Shown here: piece by piece, positions 1 to 11,500 of the stretch
Layout of the letters: every line of letters starts with the position of its first letter
Numbering within the stretch: position 1 is the stretch's first letter
Assembly (NCBI GenBank): GCA_022316685.1
Contig: JAKJHU010000062.1
Coordinates: 1,945,501-2,009,500 of the forward strand
DNA: 64,000 bases
Origin: Progne subis subis
Taxonomy: Eukaryota; Chordata; Aves; Passeriformes; Hirundinidae
Reading direction: 5' to 3'
Notes under the pieces: generated by a model
What the model saw: only the letters and a program-made list of their open reading frames with translations
Told to the model about the DNA's origin: nothing
The model's database searches: none
Program-made: the position numbers and the translations under genes

Positions 1-1461
1 TGTTGGTGGCCCACAGACACAATGTGAATATAATTTGAGTTAAACAAAAAACAACCATTTGCTCTGAAACACTGAGCCTCCTGCTCATTTCTCGAAAAAG
101 AACAGCCCCCAAACCAGAATCATCTTTATTTGGATGTGTTTACAGGCTCTGTTGCTTTTTTTTTTCTTTTTTGTCAAAAGGTTCCAGCAGGAAAAAAAAA
201 AAAAAAATATGTATAAACTACATTCCAGTCCAGCTTCTCTGAAAACAATGGCTGGCTTGGAGTTGCACAGAATTTCACACAGGTGTGTTTTTAACGTTCA
301 TGGAGAAGGGAGGTGGCTATCCTCAGCTCTTCAGGAACCTCTCCCTCTGCAAACAGAGCTTCCACCCCTGAAGTCACCACCAGCAGCCCACGTGCACATC
401 AAAACTGTCGACAGAACTCCCTGTGGCCACTTCTTTCATCAACACAGCTCCCATGGAGACAGTGAGGCTGTTCTCAGAGACCCACCTTCCACAGTGAGGT
501 GGCAAAGTTGGACCTCCATTGATTTTAAGGAACTGCACAGAGTCCTCCACCTAGAAACTAAAGCATCTCCAAAAAAATATAGCTTCTATCTTCACCCTAA
601 TTGTCCGAAAGACAACCGACAACAAGAAAAGTTTGGTTTGCAAGTGGCATTGCTTCCCGCCGTGAAAGCAGGGACATTTTTAACATTTAATAACGTTTAC
701 AGAGCTTGAGCAGCTAAATCCAGTGTGTGGTGGCTGGGAGGGCACAGCAGAGGGTCAGACTGGCTAAAAACCTGGTGGGAGCCGACTTCTTATAAGAGGT
801 TCTGTATTTCTGAAAGCTCAGCAGCAGAATTTTCCCTTCTGTAAGCAGACAGGCACTTGGATTTTTCCTTGATGGAACTGGCAGTGAAATCAGAAGGAAA
901 ACTCCTGGTAAAAATGGCTAAACATTTTCAGGTAAACAAACGTGAAAACAGAGTCACAGCTCAGCCTCACCTTCTGTGTTGAGACCTAAAGCAGAAAAAG
1001 ACTGAAAGCCTTGGATGAACTATTTCCTGAGAAATTAAGGCCCATTTTTAATCCTGAGCGCTTCATATAGGATTTTGCTTTCTGTATATGCTCTTTTTCT
1101 TGATTTTTTTTTCCCCCCTAATCAGTTTTCCTATCTGTCCAAGGTGTTTGTTAGCACTCTGGTGATTCAGGTGGTATAGCCCGATAAATAACAGAGTTAT
1201 TATCTTTATAATAAATCTCTTTGTAATAAATGCACCTTGCAGCTTGATTTACAGCAAAATCCTCCTCCTCCTCTTACTTCCATGATGAGACCTACTTAAG
1301 TCAGTGAGACTAGTCATGACGATAAGATAATTAAGTTTTTAGTACAACTCTGGTTAGTGAGCAGAATGCAGTTCGGATATAATGAATCTAGTAGCTCCAG
1401 CCCAACATTCAAAAGGTGTTGGTGATTTGGGTATTGTTCTTAATGCGCTCTGAAAAAAAGT

Positions 1462-1463
<2 letters not shown>

Positions 1464-1495
<32 letters not shown>
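1464..1495. repeat. Poly-T homopolymer, 32 nt
   Basis: An uninterrupted T run in the DERA 3' flank. It could be the tail of a minus-strand retroposon, but no element body is recognisable beside it. Confidence 0.85.
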
Positions 1496-1498
<3 letters not shown>

Positions 1499-1876
1499 TT
1501 AAAGCATTAAACCCCCTATAGGACACAATTCAGGTCATCCTTTCTTTAAATGAAGAAGTATTTTCTTTTGGAATGGCAAAGCTGAAGTTCAGCCAGCCTA
1601 GCAGTGACACCTGCAAACTGACAGTCGAACCCCCCCCTACATTAAAATGGAAAGATTTGCATGAATGTGTTTTAAAATGACAGGAGACAGGAATTGGAGC
1701 TTCTAAGCAAGTTAGACTAAAATTTTAAGAGTGAAATGCCTAAAAATAGGCCCCTGAATGCATAGTTAGGCACCTATATAGAGACTGCTTGATTTTCAGT
1801 TGTTCTGATCACCCAGAGCTCCCATTAACTTCAGGAGCAACTGTGGATACTCAGCTGTTCTAGAAATCAAGCCACT

Positions 1877-1882
1877 TTTATT
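1877..1882 (-). terminator. Candidate DERA polyadenylation signal AATAAA
   Basis: This is the first perfect AATAAA that I see on the minus strand below the stop codon, about 640 nt downstream. A closer ATTAAA variant lies at 2427-2432, about 95 nt past the stop, and could be used instead. Neither has a compelling GU-rich element. Confidence 0.35.
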
Positions 1883-2523
1883 CAAGGGTCTAAATATGGA
1901 TGTCTGTGCCCAAGTTTAGGGGGGAAAATACAAAAAAAAAAAAAAAAAAGAGGTCTTGTTGCCTTTTTTTTTTTTTTTCCCCTACAGAAGACATTTTATA
2001 AAAGAGAAGCAACAGCCAAGTTCCATTCTTCTTTCCCGTTACAATGGCTCAAACTGAATCAACAGAACAATTAATAGTGCAACACATCTGTGCCAGAAGA
2101 TTTTGTCTGAGGTCAATGGAAATCCATTCCAAGATTGGTAGCTCTTAATTAGCAATCTGAAACATTCCATAGATATTTCATATTCTACGACTGCAAAGTG
2201 TTACCAGGCCACCTAAATCTTTTTCATAGCATTTCAGTGTTGCCATTAATGAGCTTTTCAGGCTGGTCTGAGGAACTTTGCAAGATTAACTTTGCAAATC
2301 TGTATGTATTAACTATTTAACTATTTCAGAAATGCCACTTTTTTTCTGCTTTTTGGATCAAGTACAAGCAGCAGACTTGAGCATATTTTTAAATACCATA
2401 AAATATGAAGAAGGGAGAATTAGGCCTTTAATTCTATCATGTGCACTTGGTTGTCAGAAGACTTCTGAATGCTGTTTGCTTAAAGACCTCTTTTGTAAAA
2501 GAAATCCTGAGCTGGTTTTGTGT

Positions 2524-2580
2524 CTAAGCCATTGCCAGTTCGTGCTGAAGCGCATAAGAGCCAGTCACATGATAGAAAAT
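2524..2580 (-). CDS. DERA: DERA terminal coding exon 9
   Basis: The 57 nt encode residues 301-318, IFYHVTGSYALQHELAMA, and a TAG stop. The human tail starts IYHHVTGRYA, so the first ten residues are clearly homologous and the last eight diverge. The acceptor CTTCCAG follows a strong T-rich tract. Phase and total length support the placement. The exon is too short to stand out as an ORF. Confidence 0.9.
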   Translation of the reverse strand: MFYHVTGSYALQHELAMA

Positions 2581-5500
2581 CTGGAAGAAAAAAAAGAAAA
2601 TTTATGATGGAATTATATGTGACTCTATAAAGCTGCAAGTGTCAAGGAAGTAACAAATTAAAGGCATGCCAGATGAGGATGATAGATATTTGTGTGTGTG
2701 CATAAAATATGATGCAATGTCCCTTAATATTTGTTTGTAGGATATGAACTAAGGGCTCTTGCTGCTGTGTTTGGAAAGACAAAGTAAAAAGCAAAGACTC
2801 TCTTTGCTCTTAACTAAGACTTCAAAAAGAGCCAGGTAGAAGCCAATGATTTCCTCTGTCATCTGGCTCTGACTATTTCAGTATGTTTGTTTTATTGAAT
2901 ATAATGACTGGCACATTTTATCTTCCATGTTCTTAGACGGCATAGAGGAGCAAGAGCTTTGGTCATGGCTGGGGCATTTGTGCAATCCCTGGCAGATAAA
3001 AGGTACAACCCTTAAGAAATCAGAACAAAGGGTGCAACACAATCACTGGCTGTGTTCTAACACCCAGCAGTGATGGCAGAGGCAAAGAGAAAACTCACGC
3101 TGCTCTCTCATAACCAGAGACATAATTTTAGGTCAAGAGTGAGGCAGAGGGAGCAAGACAATATTATTCTCATTGCAGAAGTGAGTCAGGGGTTTTCAGC
3201 AGTCATGAATATTAACCTGACACCTCTCAGCTGTTCTTAAAACATTTCTTAAAGCACATCAGTACTTCAGTTGTTAGGAAAGGTGAGGAAAGGGAAAAGA
3301 CTGGTGCTTTTGTCCCCCCCCAAATCCCCTATACCTCATGTTTTCCCAGCAGCACAGACAGGATAATGACTCTCAGGTATTTTTCTTGGTTAAAGGTAGC
3401 TTTTATGTTTTGGTAATGAAGAAGCCTTGATATTTTGGTAGTTCCTATGACCCCACACTGTTCTCAATTACACTGCATCCCTTGGTGTTGATACCCTCTG
3501 CCACCCATGGAGATCATGGATAGACAGGTCAGAATCTTTCCTCCTCCTGGGAATTTCTTCCCCAGGAAACAACCAACATGTAATAAATGCTCTACGAGCA
3601 GCACCCATATGTAGGATGAGATGTGACTTTCTCCCCAGGATGGAAATGCACCCTGAGGAGTTGTGGCACAGGGACACGAGGGGTCTGGGATTGAAGGGCA
3701 GAGCACCGCCATGCATTTGAGAAGGCCCTGTACGTGCACAAACTGAGCCCTTTTTGCCCAAATTTTGTGAAATTTTACACTGCAAACACAGCCTGGACCA
3801 CAGTCAGCTGCTCCAACACTGGAGTCTGTAATGACAGCTCGAACTTAAATACTGAGCTGGGAGCGAACCTGTCACTGATAATGAATTAGATGGATGTTCC
3901 ATTTCTGCAGGAGCAGTGAGCCAGCACGTTTAGAAGGATCACTTTTGTTCTGCAGGAGCTGCAAGCTGCCAACAACCAACCTGTTGCTCAATGTCTCCCA
4001 GTAAACTACTGGCACCCAGGCGGAAGAGCTCCGGTGTCAGCCACTGCACTCCCAGCTCCTCCTTCACCAGCATTAGCCAAGTAATAGCTTCTTGGGCTGT
4101 CCTAATGCCCCCTGCAGGCTTAAATCCAACCTTTAGAGAGAGAAAAAAAAAAAAAATAATAATAAATAAAAGAAGTGCAACACACATTTTCATCCATCAG
4201 CAACCCTAGAAGAGCAATCGATGTTTGTCTCAAAGTGCCTGTGAGGTGACAGCTCTACCTGGCAAGGACCTGGCTGCAAACAGGACAAGGTCTGGGCTAG
4301 CATTGGGAGCTATCCAGCCTCAGCCATTAGCCAAAGATAACATTTTCATCCTGAGGGAGCAGTACTTTTGACCCCTGTATGCTTTCTCAGGAGCTGGGCT
4401 TGAGGTATAACGGGAGTACTTTGCCTCTAGTACCAGGGATTTAGGCAAGAGTGAGATATCTGCATATCCCAGACATACCTGCAGATAATCACACAGTGCA
4501 GATATCCCAGATATCTGCACAATCACACAGTGCCCATGTCATCATCATCTACTGCCAGTCTAATTCCAAATACAGAACAACAGATATACAACAAAAACAT
4601 AACTAAAAATGCTGCACGTGAGGTGGCTGACTTGTGGACAGCAGTGAGAGCTGGCTGTGTTTTCTTTAAAAATAAAAAATCATGTGTACGTGATTTTAGT
4701 GAAAATTCATGGGTACAATTTCAGTGAAAATCAAACCTCTGTGCAGCACAAGTTAAACGTGATTTGGCTGTACATTCAAACCTATAAGAGGTTTAGTTTT
4801 CACTAAAATTGTCCAAATGGGAATTAAATGATGTCTGTCTTTATCAAGAAATTGAAAGCTCTGTGCTCCACAGGAACTGTCCCAGGCCCCAGGCTGGACG
4901 TGCTTCCATCCCCTTGGTGTGGGATGTGTGTCATATCTGAACTGCCACGTCTGCAAAGGCACAAACACCAAATGAAACTTATATTTGAGGTAAAAGCATG
5001 CCTTGAATGCCATAATGGACCTGCTGTGCACTTGGCACACACCCCTGATGCCAATCTTTTGGTAATGTGTCATTTAAACACATCTCGTACTGAGACAGAG
5101 CTTGTGACGCTCAGCCATCAAATCCCTCATCAAAAATGCCAAAATGTTGGCCTGTAGCAGCTACCTAAACTCTTGAAAAGCAAGGAGAATCAGGAAAAAT
5201 TTCTTCCTGCATTAAAAACAAAAAGTAAATCCGAACAACACGTAGCACACAGTGATTCTTCCCATGCTTCCTTCTGCCATCAACCTTCACATTCTGCAAG
5301 AATTATCATTTTGGTTCTGCTGTGTAAGCTCCCTAAACCTCAGTGCACTGAGGATTTCTTTGTGCCTTATGGATATAACAGAGGAATCAGAAAGTATCTG
5401 CTTTTAAATGTGTTTGGTAATCTTTTTTATACAGTGATTTCAGGACCAACAAACACAGAATAAATCCTTCTCTCATGCCGGAGCATTGTGATAATGGCAT

Positions 5501-8500
5501 ATTTCCAAAAAGATTAAAAGGAACAAAAGCAGGAAAAGCTTGGTAAATCCAAACCACCAGGACTGTGTTTTTGTGGATGGACAAATAGATGTGTGAGTGT
5601 ATACATGCATCTGCTAATGTTAGATTTCCAAAAAGAATTCAAAGCCCAGCAACTGGAAAAGCATCTTCTAGATAATAAACAAAAACAGTTGGAATGAGCC
5701 TTCCCTCAGGAGGAGAAATCCTAATGAAATTTGAATTTAGATCTCTTCCTAGAAATACTACGTCTCTTTGGGATAATCTGTGGCAAAAACAAGTGAAACA
5801 GAGTTAATAAGAGAGTTAAAACCATCATTCAGAATTCATTCCCCTTTCAGCAGATTCTGAAAGCTCTTTTCTTTGCAGAAATAGCTGACAAAGACAAGCC
5901 TGTCCTCTCCTCCATTTACCAGCTTTCCAAACAGCACATCTGACTGCCATAAAAAGGTAAAAAGGAAGGGGGGTTGGAATTTAATTCAAGAGCAGTACAA
6001 AGTCCAGCGACCACTTTCCTGCTGTTTCACGGCATTTCATTATTTTGCTTAATAAGTTCATCTCCTCAAGAATTTTCTCTTCACCTTACATTATTAAAAG
6101 TAATAAGTTTTTCTGGATTGGGGGTTTTCCCAACAGAAAAACCAATTTATGTATGTCCTTCAATAATGACAGGAAAAGATTATTTCCCATTATATTTCAC
6201 ACTTTTCATATCACCACCACAGCTTATCAGTCAATAAATGTTACTCTGCAACTTGTTCCTTCCCTTGAAGAAGTTTAATTTCTGTATTAACCTGTTTTTC
6301 CCAGGCAACGCCTCGCCGGAAAGCATCCCTACAGCAGCAAAATTAGTTTGCTAAAGAAACCATTTAGAAATTTCTTGCCACTGATAATATTGTCTTGGGT
6401 TAATAAAAGCGCGTGAAGTCAGTTTACATCTAATTCACCGACACACGCGTGCGCACGGACACGAGCTCCTCCTCTTAACAGCACATCTCACGCCATGAAC
6501 CTTCCTCTGAAAGCAAAAGGTGAATTCAACATTTATATCCAATTACAGGGGCAAAGCTGCGCTAGTGCAGCAGGGGCCAGCTTGTGGCACACAGCTGGGG
6601 TGCCCAGGGGAGCTGCTGGCCCCAGGGGTGATGGCACTGGTGGTGCTCCCACAGAAACAACCCTTGGAGCTGCTCCAATTATTGTGGGGCAGAGAGGGAG
6701 GCAGTGGGGGGAAGGAGGAGCGGGGGCAGCCCTGGGATCCGCGCTGGCCTCGTCTGGATGGCTCCAGAGAGTGGATGGACACACCTCCAACCTGGTGTCA
6801 CACGTTCCTCAGGCTCCCACAGCCCCTGAAGGCATCTCAGCCCCCAGCCCACTGCTCACCCCATGTCCTGACACTGTACCTGGCAAGGTCACCTGCAGAA
6901 GGGACAGGAGGAGAAGCTGGAGAGGAGGGAAGGGTGGCCAGAAATGGGGAGAGGCTCTTAGCCAGAGATGTGGCTTCCTGCCCTGGTGCTGAAGGTGAGG
7001 ATAAAGCCCACTGCTGAACAGCAGCACCAGACCCAACTGGCAGCCCCCACCTGCCCATGGGGAAAGGAAGTGAGAGGTGGCTTAAGCCCTCCTGGAAATC
7101 TCCTCCTTTCTCAATGTTTCGGCCAAAGGATGAATGCACAGACGGTTCATCACTGGATCTGCTGTACATTCCCCGTTTCTCCACTGACCTCAGTGACCTG
7201 ATTGATAAACATGAAGTACCAGGACATAATGTTCTTCCAACCCCTGTCCCCTCTCTCTTTCCTTCCATCCCAGGAAACGGGAGTCAACTGGATCTGCCTC
7301 CTTGTCCCATTGGAAAGCCTCTCTGGCAAGGGAGGAAAGAGCAAAATGTGTCCTTTGGGTTGCCAGGATAAAGTCAGAAAATAGAGCTGTGTACACAGGA
7401 CAGACTCGATGGCTCTGCATTTGTAGGGCTCTGCTGAGGTTTGTGTCAGCCACTGTCAGCCCCAATAGTGATGGACATGGCCACTTAAATGGTGAAACAA
7501 AATTCAAATCCAGACGCAGCAGGGAACGCTTTGATGGCACGAGCTTTTACGGAATGAAGTAACAGTTCTTCAAGGGAGAAAAGACAAAAGTAAAAAAAAA
7601 AAAAGAAAAAAAGTTAATATTAGCAAATCAATCCTCTTACATTCTTATTTCTTTCTGAGTGAGCCTGTTTGGTTAATTTCTGCCAAGGAAATGAGAACTA
7701 CCTTGTAGCCAGTTTGCCAGTAGTATTCCTTAATGGCTCGCATCATGACTATGCCAACGGGAAAGGTCGCATTTTCCACCTCCTTTCCTGTAGATGTCTT
7801 TATGAAATCAGAACCTGAAAAGGAAGTAGAATGTTTTATAGCAGATTTAGAGCAAGAGTCCCTCTGCATACACAGGTTCACAGCCTCAAAGATGCCCTCC
7901 TGCTTCACAGCAATTCCGAAGCGTTCCTTTGCACATGTGTCCCTGTGTTGTACATAAATCAACACTGTAGTATTTCCACAAGGATCTTTTAGAATAGAGA
8001 TGATTTTCATCAGGTTTTTTTTTTTAATTTAACTTCACGTCTACTTGATCTGACAGTCTGCTATTGTATCTCCTGCAGCTGTTTTTAGGGGAAGGGAAAG
8101 ATAGCTCATATGTGTTTACTAAACCAGCTGTGTAACACTGTAAGCCAGGGGAAAACTCCCCTTTTATGCATTTCACAATTGCAGCACAGCAAGTTACCCT
8201 ACTTATATCCACATCCTGATTTAATGCAGTAACAAGGTCAAAACATCTATGTTCTTTAACAAACAAGAGTTAGCCTTGGCTTATTTTTTTCCTGTTTTCT
8301 CACTAGTGAATAATATTCTCCACTGCCTGTCTTAACATTGTGTAACATTCTTGTGTATTCTTGCTGTTCTGCCTCGGCCGAAAAGAAATCCTGAAGCACA
8401 GTGTAACAAAAAGCTGAGAAACTAACAAAAAACCAATGTGCCTTGCAGTGCATGATCCAGCACTGACAGAACACAGTGACAAAACTTCTTTAATTTCATT

Positions 8501-11500
8501 AGGACGCACTTCACCCCTAGGAACCTACTTCTTAGAAAAGGTGTACTGTGGGATCATTAATTATCAAAAGTAATTGGGAGAAGAGAAGAAGAGGGATAAT
8601 TCAAACATCATGTAGTAGTGCATCATCCACTTAAGTCAATTGGAACTGCATCTGCTTCCACTTCAAATTTGGCTTGGGGTCCGTTTTGTCTCTTATGTGA
8701 ATGATGATGCCTCTACAACATCCCCTGGAGTAGGGAAGGGAGGTTTCGGCACTGGCTCCAAGTAAGGGGCTGCCTTGACTGCATTCTGTGAGCTGCAGCA
8801 CCCTCCAGAGAGTGCCTTCCTGATGGCACAGCTGATGGGCACGCAGCTGGGTCTCAGCCTGTCGGAGAGGCAGCACAAAGCCATGTTTCTGTGGCTTCTA
8901 AACGCAATCAGATGGTATCACCAACTTTGGGGTTTCTAGGACCACAGTTTTCTTTGTAGGCCTCCTGACTAGGCACCATTCAATTGCACCCTCCTGTGAC
9001 AGCTTCCATTCTGGAGAGAAACAGCTATTTGCAAGAAAGACTCCAACTCCACAGAAAGTGCAAAAGAGGCAATTAATAGTTGATAGAGCTTTGCAAAGAA
9101 CAGAGCACACAGGAGACACAAGTGATCTGCACATTTCAGAGCTGCTCCCGTCCAGAGAGACACTACGGACATCTGATAGTCACATTAAAACAAGGAGCAG
9201 TGCCAGTGAAACCTCAGCATCACCAAATTATATTTTTTAATTTCCCTTTCGAAATGTAGCACTTAAAGTCCTTCAGTGCAATACTTCTCATTTTTTCTGC
9301 TATAAGGTAAGTCAAAGCTTTTATAAGTCTTATAATTACAAGTCTCTATGGTACAGTTTCATTAAAAACTTTCATTAAACAACAGCTGCCCTTGTATATG
9401 GTCTTCTAATCAATTTGGTCAAACAGAATGACTTCTAATCAGCTGTTGATAAAAATAGAAGATGAAATTTTAATTCTAATAGATTAACCACAAACTCAAG
9501 ATAGTCTTCAAAATCCATCTAGTTCTATTCTCCAGTGGATTTAACGACTATTCAGCAACTCATTACTAAATAGAACAAGATGAACATTTTCCAGTTCATT
9601 AAAGAAATGTACTATGTATTTTTGCATTGTCCTCATGATTCGTTACAGGGAGTCTTAATTACAAGATAATGGATAATGGTTATTAAATGCAGACTCCAGT
9701 AATGAAGCTCTATTCATTTGCGAGCCTCAGAGACTGCAAAGAGGGGAAAATAAAATTACTAGCTTCAAAAGATTAACGGATCAAATTATTATTCAATTTT
9801 GAAAATCTCATTCAGACTTCACAGAAACAAGAAGAGATTAAAAACTAGTATTAGTACAAAAGTTGTGCATTTATATATTTATTTTTAAATAATATCTTAA
9901 GGCTATTACGAGAATAATCAGCTTTAGATGTGATTATTAGACAAACATACGGCCAATTTAGTAGCATCCTCTAACAATGAAAACAATACATTTTTATTTC
10001 CCGAACAAATTCTTTTTATGACACAAGAGCTTGCTAGCAGGACTGCAGGCAGCCTCTTGCAGGAGACAGAGGACTCACACTAGCACAGAGAGGTGGAAGG
10101 TGCTATTAATGTTTGGATTTCAGCAAAGAAAAGGGGGATTTAAAAATCAAGTGCTGCCATAAAAGGCACCTCATCAAGCAAAGTTTACGCCAACCTTGTG
10201 ATAATAAAGGAGTTTCGCCCAGTCTACTTCTTATTCAAGTTTCCAAGAACAAGTTCAAGGAATTAAGTTCAGAAGGAGTTTCACCTGGAAATTTAGGTGA
10301 TGATTAAGAAACCTGAGTTTTATCACTCATCTTCCCGTGAATGAATACACTCAAAAAAATCAAGGCTAAGGCTAAAATACACACTGGATGGCTTTCCCCT
10401 TCCTTAGAGTAGATGACATGATTCAGTGAAGCATTAAATCCAAGATTTCACTAAATCGGTTATTCAGGGTAGATTCCTAGGCCCGGTGAGCCTGGAAAAG
10501 ACCACTCTTTCTATTTTTATTTTCCAGCGTGAAGCCACAAGAGTACATTTCCTTTCAAGGCAGCAAGTCATGTGAAACTCACTGAACCAGGGAGATGGGA
10601 TGAGCTCAGCTGATTAGAACAGGGTGCAATAACACCAAGGTCATGGGCTCAACACAAACAGGCCACTCACTTCAGAGGAAGTCCATTATATTTTTTCCTC
10701 TTCCAGATCCACAGCCTCATTTGTGAATGCTGTGGTCTCCCAAAAGGTCAGAAGAGCTTCCAGAAGTGGCTTGCCCCATGGTTATCCTGTGCATCTACAG
10801 AGATTTCCAGTCCATGTAACATTGAAGCGGAGCGTGAGAAGTGGAGGATCTCATTCAGATGACAGCATCCAGGAAACACACTCTGATTCCATAATTAAGC
10901 AAAAAGGAATAATAAGCAGTTGAGCAATCGTGGAGTAATCACAACCTTTTGGTTGTGAAGTGTTTCAAATGCCCTTGGGGAATTATTATCTCCAGATACC
11001 TACAGACTCTGCGTCGCTGCCTTGGTCTTAATAAAGAGCAAAGATTGTGGCTGGGAGTTTTAAACAACAGTTTAGAGAGAAATGCTTGCAGAGGGACAAT
11101 TATGCCGTGCTACTTTGTAAGTATTTGCAACCAGCACAAATGTATCTTCATTGCTGCAACTGAGATATAACAACACGCAGTGACACGGGGAGAACGCTTA
11201 GCCTTCCAAGACTTCCAGGACTTTTTGCCAAAAGTGGCATTCTGCTCAGAGAGGACCTGCAAACCCACCTGCTGTTTCTGCTGACAAGGCAGCAGTGACA
11301 AAATAGAACCGTGCATGAAGTCCCATTAGCAAGTCATCTTTCTATTTTATGAGCACCCAACCTAAGGGTCCTCAGATTCACACACAATTAGCTTTACTAG
11401 GGGTGACCAGGTTAACAACCCTCTGAAAATAAGAGGCAGGGCAAGATATAAAAGGCTAATGTAGCAGCTAATTCTTGTCAGTTGAGTCATCCTTAATTGT

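Larger units (their letters stand above)
1..2523. other. DERA 3' UTR and downstream flank, no gene recognised
   Basis: The sequence is AT-rich, with a 32-nt T run at 1464-1495 and A and T runs near 1930-1980. The longest frame, 134-709 on plus, has no recognisable domain and begins in a T-rich run, so I treat it as chance. In human the next gene beyond DERA is transcribed toward it, but no exon of such a gene is visible here. Confidence 0.6.

Noticed and set aside
134..709. 191-codon open frame at the left edge
   Set aside because: It starts in a poly-T run, has no recognisable domain, and lies where DERA 3' UTR or flank is expected on the other strand.
3939..3980. Extension of DERA exon 8 to an in-frame stop as the protein C-terminus
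   Set aside because: A good donor follows GAGCAACAG, and a homologous terminal exon (2524-2580) completes the known family length of 318 residues.
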